Part shown: positions 1-8,233 of the stretch, piece after piece
How the letters are laid out: each line of letters opens with the position of its first letter
Numbering within the stretch: position 1 is the stretch's first letter
DNA from: a virus
Strand: one strand, 5' to 3'
Length of the DNA stretch: 28,884 nt
Virus record (IMG/VR): IMGVR_UViG_3300027668_000070
Coordinates: 1 to 28,884 of that record
The notes under the pieces: model-generated
Told to the model about the DNA's origin: nothing
The model's database searches: none
The model's input: the letters and a program-made list of their open reading frames with translations, nothing else
Program-made: the position numbers and the translations under genes

Positions 1-1
1 T

Positions 2-772
2 GAGGAAGATGTATTGTTAACAGGATTTGGAGCAGCACCTACAAAAGACGAAGGTTCTGGTGTATCTTATGACTCATCATCCCAACAATGGACTGCTAGA
101 TACTCACATGACACAGTTGCTTTGGCGTTTTCTGTTACAGAAGAAGCTGAAGAAGATGGTCTGTATGGTTCTATCGCTTCACGTTATACAAAAGCACTCG
201 CTAGATCAATGTCTACGACAAAAGAGATCAAAGGTGCAAATGTACTAAATAACGCATTAAGTACTGCAGGTGGAGATGGTGTATCACTATTAAATACAGC
301 ACACCCTACTCAAAATGGAAACCAGAGTAACACTTTGGCAACAGCAGCAGATTTATCAGAAACTTCATTAGAAAGTATCTTGATTAATATTGCTGACATG
401 AAAGATGATCGTGGTCTTAGGATCGCAGCACAAGGAACAATGTTAATTATTCCTACTGCTTACACTTTCGTTGCAGAAAGATTACTTGAGTCTCAGTTAA
501 GAACAGGTACTTCAGATAATGATCTCAATGCTATTAAATCTGGTGGTTTTTTACCACAGGGTTATCATATCATGAGACGATTAACTGATAGTGATCAATT
601 CTTTATTAAGACAGATGTTCCTGATGGTCTTAAAATGTTCCAAAGAAGTGCTATGAAAAAAGGCATGGAAGGTGACTTTGAGACAGGAAATGTACGTTAT
701 AAAGTAAGAGAAAGATATTCTTTTGGTTTTACTGACTGGCGTGGTATTTTTGGCACAGAGGGTGCAGCCTAA
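2..772 (+). CDS. Major capsid protein, HK97-like fold (5' end outside window)
   Basis: The reading frame is open to the left edge, so the N-terminus is missing; about 256 residues are visible. The protein would form the icosahedral shell. The visible part has the look of the C-terminal two thirds of a phage major head protein: a segment rich in A, T and N (roughly residues 75-110), a helix with MKDDRGL, a strand with GTMLIIPTAYTF, and an aromatic C-terminus ending in FGFTDWRGIFG. The TTG near position 14 is not the true start, because codons continue upstream of it. A strong hairpin terminator follows directly, as is common after the most abundant phage protein. The fold assignment is from family resemblance, not an alignment. 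Confidence 0.8.
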   Translation, partial: EEDVLLTGFGAAPTKDEGSGVSYDSSSQQWTARYSHDTVALAFSVTEEAEEDGLYGSIASRYTKALARSMSTTKEIKGANVLNNALSTAGGDGVSLLNTAHPTQNGNQSNTLATAADLSETSLESILINIADMKDDRGLRIAAQGTMLIIPTAYTFVAERLLESQLRTGTSDNDLNAIKSGGFLPQGYHIMRRLTDSDQFFIKTDVPDGLKMFQRSAMKKGMEGDFETGNVRYKVRERYSFGFTDWRGIFGTEGAA

Positions 773-782
773 CAACTAACAG

Positions 783-818
783 AGAAGAGGGTTGTTTGAT
801 TCCCACCCTCTTCTTTTT
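783..818 (+). terminator. Intrinsic terminator after the capsid gene
   Basis: A perfect 10-bp stem (AGAAGAGGGT with ACCCTCTTCT) encloses a 12-nt loop and is followed by TTTT. It lies 10 bases after the capsid stop codon. It probably causes full or partial termination, so that capsid mRNA exceeds that of downstream virion genes. Confidence 0.8.
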
Positions 819-865
819 AACCTTGATTGCAATTATGCAAACTAACCCAAGACAAGGAGAATGAC

Positions 866-1975
866 ATGGGTACTTCAACTTTTAGTGGTCCGTTAAGATC
901 ACAAGATAGTCTTAAACTAATTAGTAAAGATACAACTAGTGGACTAATACAAGACAGAACATTACATGGTAATGCAGCAAAAGACACTCGCAGATATTAC
1001 TTAGAAGAATGGTTTGAAAATTTACCTAAAATTAATGGTTTTCTTATAGGTGCAGAAACTAAAGACTTTGGTTCTATTGGTGATGGTAATGAAGAAATTG
1101 AAGATATACCAGTAGTTGGTGCAGTACTTGGTGACTTTGCAACTGCTTCTTTAAGTGTTGATACAGTTGATCTTACTCTTACAGCGACTGTAACTGCAGC
1201 AAATGTTGTAACAGTTAGTTTAGGAAACTTTACTGGTGGTGCTGTTAATCTAGGTTCAGCTACTCTAACAGTAAAAGTTATTCCATTAGCTGTTGTAGCT
1301 AACAATGGTGCTAATGCAAACTTTGAAGTTCTTGGTACAAACATGACTAGTGCATTATCAACTAGAAATGCAACTGCAGCAGGAATTATAATAACAACTG
1401 CTGGTGCTGACCAAGACCAATCTATCCTTGCACCACATTTAGATGCAGCGACGGCATGGGGTTCTACAAAGTGGGGAACAGAAAACCAAACAGTTTGGGA
1501 ATGTTCTATAAATTCAAATGCTATTGATAATCAGAAATTTTGGGCAGGTCTAAAGTTAACTAATGATCAACTAATAGCGACTGATGCCAATCAAGCCTAT
1601 TTTAAATTTCAAACTGATGCAACAAACTCTGAAGCATTTACTGATTTTACATTGTTACATTTTATACATAGTATAGGTGGAACTGATTTTATTAGTGCTT
1701 TACCAATTACTGTTGCAGCGAATACTATTTATCATTTAAAAATAGAAATTGATTCAGCCAGAAAGCTATCAATATTTGTTGATGGTCAACAGTACAACAT
1801 TACAACCACAAGTGGTTCAACTGGAGGAACAGCAGTTACTACAGGAACAACCAAGAGTGGTGCAATGACTGATGATATAGATTTAATACCTTATATTGGC
1901 ATTGAAGCTGGTGCAGGAGCAGCAGAAGCACTTGATGTTCATTATCAATGTATAAGTAGAACATTATTTGAATAA
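866..1975 (+). CDS. Virion structural protein with LamG-like C-terminal beta region
   Basis: I place the start at the ATG at 866 (369 residues) because AAGGAG sits 6 nt before it; an in-frame ATG at 827 lacks a good ribosome binding site. The N-terminal third contains GTSTFSGPLRS, then a stretch of V, T and A-rich beta strands (about residues 85-170). The C-terminal half, from about residue 195, has IYHLKIEIDSARKLSIFVDG, the pattern of a concanavalin/LamG-like jelly roll. The position right after the capsid gene and its terminator suggests a head decoration or head-surface protein. The specific function is not recognised; a fibre attached to the head is an alternative. Confidence 0.6.
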   Translation: MGTSTFSGPLRSQDSLKLISKDTTSGLIQDRTLHGNAAKDTRRYYLEEWFENLPKINGFLIGAETKDFGSIGDGNEEIEDIPVVGAVLGDFATASLSVDTVDLTLTATVTAANVVTVSLGNFTGGAVNLGSATLTVKVIPLAVVANNGANANFEVLGTNMTSALSTRNATAAGIIITTAGADQDQSILAPHLDAATAWGSTKWGTENQTVWECSINSNAIDNQKFWAGLKLTNDQLIATDANQAYFKFQTDATNSEAFTDFTLLHFIHSIGGTDFISALPITVAANTIYHLKIEIDSARKLSIFVDGQQYNITTTSGSTGGTAVTTGTTKSGAMTDDIDLIPYIGIEAGAGAAEALDVHYQCISRTLFE

Positions 1976-1982
1976 AATTTAA

Positions 1983-2007
1983 TGGGGGATTAATTTCCCC
2001 CACTTTT
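1983..2007 (+). terminator. GGGGGA/TCCCCC hairpin before the next gene
   Basis: A 7-bp stem (TGGGGGA with TCCCCCA) with a 6-nt loop is followed by CTTTT, then AAGGAG and the ATG at 2022. It could be a weak terminator, or an mRNA end-stabilising structure leading into the next gene. Nearly the same 28 bases occur on the minus strand at 20636-20663, again directly before a ribosome binding site. Confidence 0.5.
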
Positions 2008-2021
2008 ACAAGGAGAATTAA

Positions 2022-2627
2022 ATGGGCGTTCAAAGTGATGTACAAGTAGAATTTATTGCTGATGAAAATGCAGCAGATGCAGATAGACTAGTAACTGCAG
2101 CTAGACCAGACACTTCAGCGACAATGGCTAACACAACTTTTTTAGGTGGTGGTGCTAGAAATGTAACTGTTACAACTGGTGGTACTGATGATGAGGATAA
2201 AACTTGCACAATTACTGGTACTAATGTTTTTGGCAATGCTATTACAGAAGTCATAACTTCTACAAGTTCAGCAGAAGCAGTAGCAGGTGCAAAACTATTT
2301 TTAACAGTTAGTGCTGTAGAATGTTCTGCAAAATATGCAGCAAACATTACAGTTGGCTCTGGTTCATTATGTGCAAGTGCAGTCGCAGGTGGTGGTCGTA
2401 CAAGGATGAAAGGATACTCAATTGTGTCTGCTGGAACAGCAGGTCTAGTTGACTTTTACAATGGCACTCCAGAAGATGGAACTATTATTTTTAAGGCACA
2501 GACAATAGGAACTGATAATACAACTATAGATAATACAATACCAGACGAAGGTATTTTGTTTGGTAGTGGCTTGGCTATTGCATACACAGTTGCTACAGTT
2601 GTATTAGCTAACATATTTTTTGCATAA
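2022..2627 (+). CDS. Virion structural (probable head) protein
   Basis: The 201-residue protein is rich in A, T, G and V, with many short beta strands and few charged residues, as expected of a coat-associated protein. It begins at an ATG 6 nt after an AAGGAG site. It contains three Cys (about residues 67, 103 and 120). A hydrophobic C-terminus ends in VLANIFFA. Its place between capsid and adaptor genes points to a head decoration or connector role. I do not recognise the exact family. Confidence 0.55.
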   Translation: MGVQSDVQVEFIADENAADADRLVTAARPDTSATMANTTFLGGGARNVTVTTGGTDDEDKTCTITGTNVFGNAITEVITSTSSAEAVAGAKLFLTVSAVECSAKYAANITVGSGSLCASAVAGGGRTRMKGYSIVSAGTAGLVDFYNGTPEDGTIIFKAQTIGTDNTTIDNTIPDEGILFGSGLAIAYTVATVVLANIFFA

Positions 2628-2636
2628 GGTGAATTA

Positions 2637-3311
2637 ATGGCAACATCTGAAACAGTAGCATTTAGACCTAATGTTGAGGAAATAATAACTGAATCTTACG
2701 AAAGATGTGGTATTGATGCACAAACAAGAACTGGTGATCAAGCTAAGTCTGCTAGAAGAAGTTTAAACTTATTATTTTCTGAATTTTCCAATCGTGGTAT
2801 TAATTATTGGACAGTTGCTCAAAACATAATAACTTTAGTTAGTGGCACAGATAATTACACTTTGCCTGTAGGTACTATTGATATTTTAGATGCAGTAATA
2901 AGAGATAGTTCATCAGGCACAGACCAAATAATAAATAGAATTACATTACAAGAATATAATCAAATACCTAGCAAGACAAATGCAGGTAAGCCAAGTCAAT
3001 TTATGCTTGATAGGCAATATACTCCTGTTGTCTATTTATGGTCAGTACCTAATGTATCCACATTATCTTTAGTGTATTGGGGTATGAACCAACAAGAAGA
3101 TGTTACTGCATCAAATCAAGATACAGATGTACCTTATAGATGGAGTGATACTATTTGTGCAGGATTAGCATCAAAACTATCAATGAAATATGCACCAGAG
3201 AAATTTCAATTATTAAATGAAATGTATGAAAGAGCTTATAGTTTTGCAGCATCATCAGATAATGATGGTGTAAGTCTTAGAGTACAACCAACAGCATTGA
3301 ACTTAACATAA
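2637..3311 (+). CDS. Head-tail adaptor, SU10/P22 gp4-like
   Basis: The 224-residue protein has the pattern of phage adaptor proteins that sit under the portal. A helical N-terminus (about residues 12-45, with YERCGIDAQTRTG and LLFSEFSNRGINYW) is followed by beta strands (DNYTLPVGTIDILDAVIRD). A C-terminal helical part (about 170-210) has LASKLSMKYAPEKFQLLNEMYERA. These proteins form a ring that joins the portal to the tail nozzle and helps retain packaged DNA. Its stop codon overlaps the next start (TAATG). A second adaptor-like gene lies one gene further on. The family assignment is by motif resemblance. Confidence 0.7.
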   Translation: MATSETVAFRPNVEEIITESYERCGIDAQTRTGDQAKSARRSLNLLFSEFSNRGINYWTVAQNIITLVSGTDNYTLPVGTIDILDAVIRDSSSGTDQIINRITLQEYNQIPSKTNAGKPSQFMLDRQYTPVVYLWSVPNVSTLSLVYWGMNQQEDVTASNQDTDVPYRWSDTICAGLASKLSMKYAPEKFQLLNEMYERAYSFAASSDNDGVSLRVQPTALNLT

Positions 3312-3934
3312 TGGCAAGATACGCAAGTGGTAAAAAATCAAAGGCAATAAGTGACATAAGTGGCTTTAAAGTCAATTATACTGATTTAAAAACCACCTAC
3401 GATAACCTAAGAGTAGAGCCTAGTGAGTTTGATCCTAAACATCCTCAACTAACACCAGCCAAAAATGTCATAGATGCAACTGCATTATTCCAACCAAGAC
3501 CAGACAATGACCCTGAGAATGTTAGTTTTGTTGTAGGATTTAATACTGATATTTTTGCAAGTAGAATTGAAAATTCACAAAAAGGTATAGGTATAAAAGG
3601 CACAGGTATTGTTGAGAGTTTACCAACATCTAGCTTTAACTTTGGTGCAGATGTAACAGGACAAGCTGGAACTGGTGCTTTAGGAACAATCTTAATTGAT
3701 ATATCAATAAATGAGACTGGTTGTGTAGGAACTGGTGCTATTGGTACTGTTATACTTACAGGTAAGAAAACTGTAACAGGTGTAGCTGGTGATGGTGAAA
3801 CTGGAACTCTTAACTTTAAATCAAGTATTACAGAAGTAGGAGTTGCTGGAACTGGTGCAATTGGCACAGAGAGCATTAATATAGGTGGTTGGGGTCAAGA
3901 GGGTTGGAATATATCAACGTGGGGTGATGGATAA
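3311..3934 (+). CDS. Virion protein with GTGAIGT repeats and WG-rich C-terminus
   Basis: The 207-residue protein starts by TAATG overlap with the first adaptor and ends by TAATG overlap with the second, so it is probably made in step with them. Residues 1-80 are basic, then acidic and proline-rich. From about residue 115, imperfect repeats of roughly 20-25 residues centre on GTGALGT/GTGAIGT/GDGETGT and suggest stacked beta hairpins. The C-terminus is WGQEGWNISTWGDG. A close match (WGTGAWNVSTWGTP) occurs inside the nozzle protein encoded at 9739-11640. It is likely a tail or connector component; the exact family is not recognised. Confidence 0.55.
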   Translation: MARYASGKKSKAISDISGFKVNYTDLKTTYDNLRVEPSEFDPKHPQLTPAKNVIDATALFQPRPDNDPENVSFVVGFNTDIFASRIENSQKGIGIKGTGIVESLPTSSFNFGADVTGQAGTGALGTILIDISINETGCVGTGAIGTVILTGKKTVTGVAGDGETGTLNFKSSITEVGVAGTGAIGTESINIGGWGQEGWNISTWGDG

Positions 3935-4560
3935 TGAATTATACTACATTAGTTTCTAACATACAGAATTTTTTAGAAGACGATAGCACAGAGCTAGTTG
4001 CTTCTATTCCAGATATTATATTGCAAGCAGAGAATATGATATTTCAAAGGTTACCTAGCTTGCCATGTTTTAGACAGACTTCATCGTCAACTCTAGTTGT
4101 AGGTACGTTTGACTATACAGTTGCAGATGCAAGAATGATTAGGCAAGTTTCTATTACTGATAGCAATAGTGATGTAATATTTTTAAATCATAGAATAGAT
4201 AGTTATTTAAGAGATTACAGTCCAAACATAGGCACAACATCAACACCAGAAATTTATGCAACAAAAAGTGCTGGAACTAGTGGAATTGTAATTACATTAG
4301 CACCAACACCAAGTGCAACATTAGCATTTAAAGTTGACTTTATTGCACCAGAAACAGGGCTGTCATCATCTAATGCTAATACTTGGATAGGTGATAATGC
4401 AGAAGCTGTTTTACTATCTGCATCACTTTATGAAAGTTCTTCTTTCCTTAAAGCCTCAGAGACGTTACAATTGTACAAAGCACAATTTGACGAAGCTATA
4501 GGATTGTTTCAACAAGAAATGGGAAGAAATTACTCAGCAGAATATAACGCAGGAATATAA
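3934..4560 (+). CDS. Second head-tail adaptor-like protein
   Basis: The 208-residue protein repeats the adaptor plan. An N-terminal helix pair has VSNIQNFLEDDSTELVASIP and ILQAENMIFQRL. A beta-rich middle has VGTFDYTVADARMIRQVSIT. A C-terminal helical part has LLSASLYESSSFLKASETLQLYKAQFDEAI. This resembles the T7 gp11 and SU10 adaptor class. Having two adaptor-like genes around one repeat protein fits a multi-layer connector below the portal. Start and stop are tightly packed: TAATG overlap upstream and an AAGGAG-led gene 12 bases downstream. Confidence 0.65.
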   Translation: MNYTTLVSNIQNFLEDDSTELVASIPDIILQAENMIFQRLPSLPCFRQTSSSTLVVGTFDYTVADARMIRQVSITDSNSDVIFLNHRIDSYLRDYSPNIGTTSTPEIYATKSAGTSGIVITLAPTPSATLAFKVDFIAPETGLSSSNANTWIGDNAEAVLLSASLYESSSFLKASETLQLYKAQFDEAIGLFQQEMGRNYSAEYNAGI

Positions 4561-4571
4561 GGAGAAAATAA

Positions 4572-4991
4572 ATGTCAATAGCTCAAGCAATGTGTACCTC
4601 ATTTAAATTGCAAATACTAAGTAATGATGAACATGATTTTTTAGCAGACGTTATAAAAATAGCACTTTTCACAAGTTCAGCAAGTTTAGGTGCAGCAACA
4701 ACTGCATATGCAACAACTAATGAAATAAGTGGAACTGGCTATACTGCTGGTGGTGAAACACTAACAAGTAAAGCAGCAGGAACAACTTCAACTACTGCTC
4801 ATTTAGATTTTGCTAATCCTACATGGACAAGTGCTAGTTTTACAGCAAATGGTGCATTAATATATAATGATACTAATTCAGATAAAGCTATAGCAGTTTT
4901 AGCATTTGGTGGAGATTTTACAGTTGCAGGTGGAACATTTGAGATAGTATTACCAGCAGCAGGGGCAAATGCAATCATAAGAATAGATTAG
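4572..4991 (+). CDS. Conserved phage virion protein of the 'GTGYTAGG' type
   Basis: The 139-residue protein resembles a widespread small phage virion family. It has a leading segment like FKLQILSNDEHDF, then IKIALFTSSASLGAATTAY, then ISGTGYTAGGETL, then an aromatic strand region (ANPTWTSASFTANGALIYN) and an AIIRI terminus. The family is often annotated only as a structural protein; its place just before the tail fibre suggests a head-fibre or tail-associated role. AAGGAG precedes the start. I am fairly sure of the family type but not of the function. Confidence 0.6.
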   Translation: MSIAQAMCTSFKLQILSNDEHDFLADVIKIALFTSSASLGAATTAYATTNEISGTGYTAGGETLTSKAAGTTSTTAHLDFANPTWTSASFTANGALIYNDTNSDKAIAVLAFGGDFTVAGGTFEIVLPAAGANAIIRID

Positions 4992-5002
4992 GAGCTAAAT
5001 AA

Positions 5003-7492
5003 ATGGCGAGTACTTTTGTAAACGACCTAAGACTAACTGAACTTGGCACTGGTGATGCTAGTGGAACATGGGGTAATACAACCAATGTTAGTTTGGAATT
5101 AATAGGTGAAGCACTAGGGTTTGGCACAGAAGCCATAACAACAAATGCTGATACTCATGCAAGCACAGTTGCAGATGGTGCTACAGACCAAGCTAGAGCT
5201 ATGTTTATCAAGTATACTGGAACTTTAGATAGTGCTTGTACTATAACTATTGGTCCGAACACAATAAGTAGGTTGCACTTTATAGAAAATGCTACGAGTG
5301 GATCACAAAATATTATAATAAGTCAAGGGTCTGGTGCAAATGTAACAATACCTCCTGGAGATACAAAAGTAGTATATCTTGATGGTGCTGGAAGTGGTGC
5401 AGCAGTTGTAGATGCTTTTGCTTCTTTAAATCTTACTGGTTTAGTAATCCAAGACGATTTAACAGTTAAAGATGATATACTTTTAAATTCTGATAGTTCG
5501 GCTATAAAATTTGGAGCAGGTGCAGATGCTACCTTAACACATACAAATGATACAGGTTTGACTTTAAATAGCACAAACAAACTAATGTTTAATGATGCTA
5601 GTCAATTCATACAAGGATCAAGTGCTACTGTACTAAGTTTAGGTGCAACAGATGAGATTGATCTTACTGCTACAGAAGTTGAGCTTAATGTTACTACTTT
5701 TGATGTAAATGGTGCTATGACAATATCAGGTGATACCACACTAGAAGATGGTGCAGATTTTATCACAGCTTCAGCAGGAACATCTAACGTAAGAATAGGT
5801 GTCAATGCAGGTAACTCTATTGCAAGTGGTGGTGCTTCTAATGTGACAGTTGGAGATGAATCTGGAACTGCAATTACTACTGGTGACCATAATGTAGCAG
5901 TTGGATTTGAATCACTTAAAACTGAAGATGCTCATGGTCATAATACTGCTGTAGGTAGTCAAGCATTAAAAACTCTTAATGCAGGAGCAGATGGTAAAAA
6001 TACAGCAGTAGGTGCTTTTGCTGGAAAACTTATGACTACAGGAGTTCAAAATACACTTATGGGTGGTCTTACTGGTGATGCCTTAACTGACGCAGATTCT
6101 AATACAGCAGTTGGGTATCAAGCACTAAGTACAGACACATTAGGGAGTAGGTCTGTTGCTATTGGACATAGTGCATTGGGAACACAAAACTTCACATCTG
6201 CCACAAATAGTAACAACACAGCAGTTGGATTTTTTGCTGGTGAAGACCTTACAACAGGAGTTAGCAATACATTAATTGGTAGTCAAGCAGGTGAAAAAAT
6301 TACAACAGCAACAAACAGTACAGCAGTTGGTTTTGATGCACTTAGCTCAAATACAACAGGTGTCTCTAATACAGCAGTTGGTTCGTTAAGTTTAGATGCT
6401 AATACAACAGCAGACAATAGCACAGCAGTTGGTCTGAGTGCTTTAGGTGCTAGTACCACAGGTTCTAACAATACAGCAGTTGGTTCTTTATGTTTAGATG
6501 CAAATACAACAGGAGCTAATAATAGTGCCTTAGGACTTCATGCTTTAGGTCAAAATACTGAAGGTGGAGCTAATAGTGCAGTTGGTGTAGAATCTTTAAA
6601 TGCAGTTACAACTGGTGGTTCTAATGCTGGATTAGGTTATAGAAGTGGTTATAGCATTACTACAGGAGCTAGAAATTCAGCTGTTGGGGAACAATCTGGC
6701 AGAGGGATAACAACTGGTAATGACAATATTGCTATGGGTCATCAATCATTTTTTGCAACTTCTACAGCTAGTGGTAATATAGGTCTTGGTTATCGTTCTT
6801 TTTTTAGCTGTACTGGTGGTCATAGTAATGTAGGTGTTGGCTACCAAAGTTTGGGAGACCTTACTACAGCAGATGAGACTGTTGCTATAGGATATAGAGC
6901 ATTACCTCATGTAACAGTTAGCAATTCAAATATAGGAATAGGGAAGCAAGCTGGTGATGGAAATGGTCATGGTGGTGCTGCTTTAACTAATGGAACAGGA
7001 AATATTTTAATTGGAAGACAAACAGATGTTGCTGCTTCAGGTAATGATTTTAGTATTGTAATCGGAATAAATGCTGTTGGAAAAGGTTCAAACACTGCTT
7101 TTATAAATCCTAATGGTGGAGCTGTATTTGCAGGAAATAACAATGCAAACTTTTCTACAGATTCAGACAGACGTATTAAGAAAAATATTGTTGATAATAC
7201 AGTAGGACTAGATGCTATAAATCAAGTTCAAGTTAAAAACTTTGAGTATCGTACAGCAGATGAAATAACAGAACTACCAAGTCATGCTGCAATTAATAAA
7301 CAAGGTGTTCAACTAGGTGTGATTGCACAAGAAATACAATCTGTACTTCCTAATACTGTTGAAGAACAATCCACTGGGGTTCTTTCAGTAAACCCTAGCA
7401 ATTTAACTTGGCATCTTGTTAATGCAGTTCAAGAATTATCAGCACAAGTAACAGCCTTAACAACAAGATTAACCGAATTAGAAGGAGAATAA
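5003..7492 (+). CDS. Tail fibre with YadA-like repeats and S74 autoprocessing chaperone
   Basis: The 829-residue protein is a probable receptor-binding fibre. Residues 1-60 (FVNDLRLTELGTG) resemble a virion-attachment start. A beta-structured region follows to about 255. Roughly two dozen NTAVG-like repeats (about 267-700) have the form of YadA-head left-handed beta rolls. The C-terminus is a peptidase S74 intramolecular chaperone. S721 in SDRRIKKNI is the expected nucleophile with K726 five residues on, as in endosialidase chaperones, so self-cleavage before S721 would release about 109 residues. The tail ends in a helical coiled coil (VNAVQELSAQVTALTTRLTE). Such chaperones drive trimer folding and are then removed. 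Confidence 0.85.
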   Translation: MASTFVNDLRLTELGTGDASGTWGNTTNVSLELIGEALGFGTEAITTNADTHASTVADGATDQARAMFIKYTGTLDSACTITIGPNTISRLHFIENATSGSQNIIISQGSGANVTIPPGDTKVVYLDGAGSGAAVVDAFASLNLTGLVIQDDLTVKDDILLNSDSSAIKFGAGADATLTHTNDTGLTLNSTNKLMFNDASQFIQGSSATVLSLGATDEIDLTATEVELNVTTFDVNGAMTISGDTTLEDGADFITASAGTSNVRIGVNAGNSIASGGASNVTVGDESGTAITTGDHNVAVGFESLKTEDAHGHNTAVGSQALKTLNAGADGKNTAVGAFAGKLMTTGVQNTLMGGLTGDALTDADSNTAVGYQALSTDTLGSRSVAIGHSALGTQNFTSATNSNNTAVGFFAGEDLTTGVSNTLIGSQAGEKITTATNSTAVGFDALSSNTTGVSNTAVGSLSLDANTTADNSTAVGLSALGASTTGSNNTAVGSLCLDANTTGANNSALGLHALGQNTEGGANSAVGVESLNAVTTGGSNAGLGYRSGYSITTGARNSAVGEQSGRGITTGNDNIAMGHQSFFATSTASGNIGLGYRSFFSCTGGHSNVGVGYQSLGDLTTADETVAIGYRALPHVTVSNSNIGIGKQAGDGNGHGGAALTNGTGNILIGRQTDVAASGNDFSIVIGINAVGKGSNTAFINPNGGAVFAGNNNANFSTDSDRRIKKNIVDNTVGLDAINQVQVKNFEYRTADEITELPSHAAINKQGVQLGVIAQEIQSVLPNTVEEQSTGVLSVNPSNLTWHLVNAVQELSAQVTALTTRLTELEGE
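5800..7080 (+). repeat. Degenerate tandem repeats coding NTAVG/NSAVG beta rolls
   Basis: The coding sequence holds about two dozen imperfect units, many containing AATACAGCAGTTGG or a close variant, with irregular spacing of about 40-80 bases. The repeat is maintained at the protein level and lies fully inside the fibre gene, so it is not a CRISPR or intergenic array. Repeats of this kind allow length change by slippage or recombination. Confidence 0.75.
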
Positions 7493-7493
7493 A

Positions 7494-7745
7494 ATGGCAG
7501 ATGAACTTACAACATTAGAAATAGCACAAAACTTCACAGCAATGGGTCATAGTGTAGCTCTTATAAATGAAGTTATTGCTGGAACAGCAATTGCTGAAAG
7601 TTGGAATACAGCAGAAGAAAGGCAAGATACTGTTGATAGGAACGTACAACACTTAGAGTTAATGTTGCTTAAAGATTACTGGACAACAGAGTCTATGACA
7701 GCAACCAATTCTGCCATAACAGCTGGTAATGGATATACAGCATAA
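7494..7745 (+). CDS. Small conserved phage protein after the tail fibre
   Basis: The 83-residue protein starts directly after the fibre stop codon and shares the fibre's GGAG-type site (GAAGGAGAATAAAATG). It has an N-terminal helix (LTTLEIAQNFTAMGHSVALI) and a second helical part (EERQDTVDRNVQHLELMLLK), then a small T/A-rich tail. The position suggests a fibre assembly factor or minor fibre subunit. No catalytic motif is visible and I do not recognise a named family. Confidence 0.6.
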   Translation: MADELTTLEIAQNFTAMGHSVALINEVIAGTAIAESWNTAEERQDTVDRNVQHLELMLLKDYWTTESMTATNSAITAGNGYTA

Positions 7746-7999
7746 TGACTGAACAATTAAACGTCATTAACATTGATGGCAATTCATACAAAGAAGAAGA
7801 TTTAGATAATAAACAGAAATATCTAATAAATCAAATAAAGGACTTACAAACTAAATCAGCAAGTCTTAGATTTCAATTAGACCAAGTATCTGTTGCACAA
7901 TCTAGTTTTACAAATTCATTAATAGCATCATTAAAAGAAAAAATGGGGTCAATAGAAGATGGCGAAGATAACGACAATGGAAGTAAAATCGCAAATTGA
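7745..7999 (+). CDS. DUF6447-like coiled-coil protein
   Basis: The 84-residue protein overlaps the previous stop by TAATG. Its start (NVINIDGNSYKEEDL followed by LDNKQKYLINQI) has the short INIDG-x-Y-x-x-E/D-D-L pattern seen in small phage proteins labelled DUF6447. This is followed by a heptad-like helix (about residues 25-70) and an acidic, Asn-rich tail. The last 41 bases overlap the XhlA-like gene in another frame. The role is unknown; the position is at the entry to the lysis cassette. Confidence 0.6.
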   Translation: MTEQLNVINIDGNSYKEEDLDNKQKYLINQIKDLQTKSASLRFQLDQVSVAQSSFTNSLIASLKEKMGSIEDGEDNDNGSKIAN

Positions 8000-8126
8000 C
8001 ACACATGAAGCTGTCTGTGCTGAAAGATGGAAAGAGACGATCTTACGAATTAAGAGGATTGAGCATATAATGATTGCTACCTCTGGTACAGCAATCTTGC
8101 TTCTTATAGGGTTGTTAGTTAAGTGA
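7959..8126 (+). CDS. XhlA-like small membrane protein (holin-associated candidate)
   Basis: This 55-residue gene lies in a third frame and overlaps the previous gene by 41 bases. The N-terminal part has the pattern VKSQIDTHEAVCAERWKE-x-I-x-RIKRIE, typical of XhlA/hemolysin-type phage proteins. A single membrane helix follows (about residues 37-54, IATSGTAILLLIGLLV), ending in a Lys. XhlA-type proteins assist the holin in host lysis. An internal ATG at 7977 is an alternative start that would remove six residues. It is followed by a GTGA-overlapping gene and then the holin and lysozyme genes, which supports a lysis role. Confidence 0.7.
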   Translation: MAKITTMEVKSQIDTHEAVCAERWKETILRIKRIEHIMIATSGTAILLLIGLLVK

Positions 8127-8233
8127 ATGTTTGTGTAGGTATATGTAAGTTAGTTAATAATGTTTGTATAGGTTGCAAAAGGTCTATAGAGGAAATTAAA
8201 GAAGCATATGAAAAAGTCCTTACAAAAAAATAG
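8123..8233 (+). CDS. DUF1289-like four-cysteine miniprotein
   Basis: The 36-residue gene uses GTG at 8123, overlapping the previous TGA (GTGA). The Cys pattern is C4-x3-C8-x6-C15-x2-C18, followed by KRSIEEI. This matches the DUF1289 core (CxGxC-K-L ... CxGCxR-T/S-x-x-E-I), a small probable metal-binding family common in Proteobacteria. It overlaps the next gene by 26 bases. The function of DUF1289 is unknown. Confidence rests on the clear Cys spacing and the coupled start; its shortness is the main doubt. Confidence 0.6.
   Translation: MNVCVGICKLVNNVCIGCKRSIEEIKEAYEKVLTKK

Noticed and set aside
827-865. Upstream in-frame ATG for the gene starting at 866
   Set aside because: No ribosome binding site before 827, while AAGGAG is correctly placed before 866; the extra 13 residues also lie across the Shine-Dalgarno sequence.
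3445-3876. Long minus-strand frame inside the virion repeat gene
   Set aside because: Arises from repetitive low-complexity coding sequence on the plus strand. It has no Shine-Dalgarno site and no sense in the operon.
5800-7080. Repeats that might be read as a CRISPR array
   Set aside because: They are in frame inside the fibre gene, vary in sequence and spacing, and encode NTAVG-type beta rolls.
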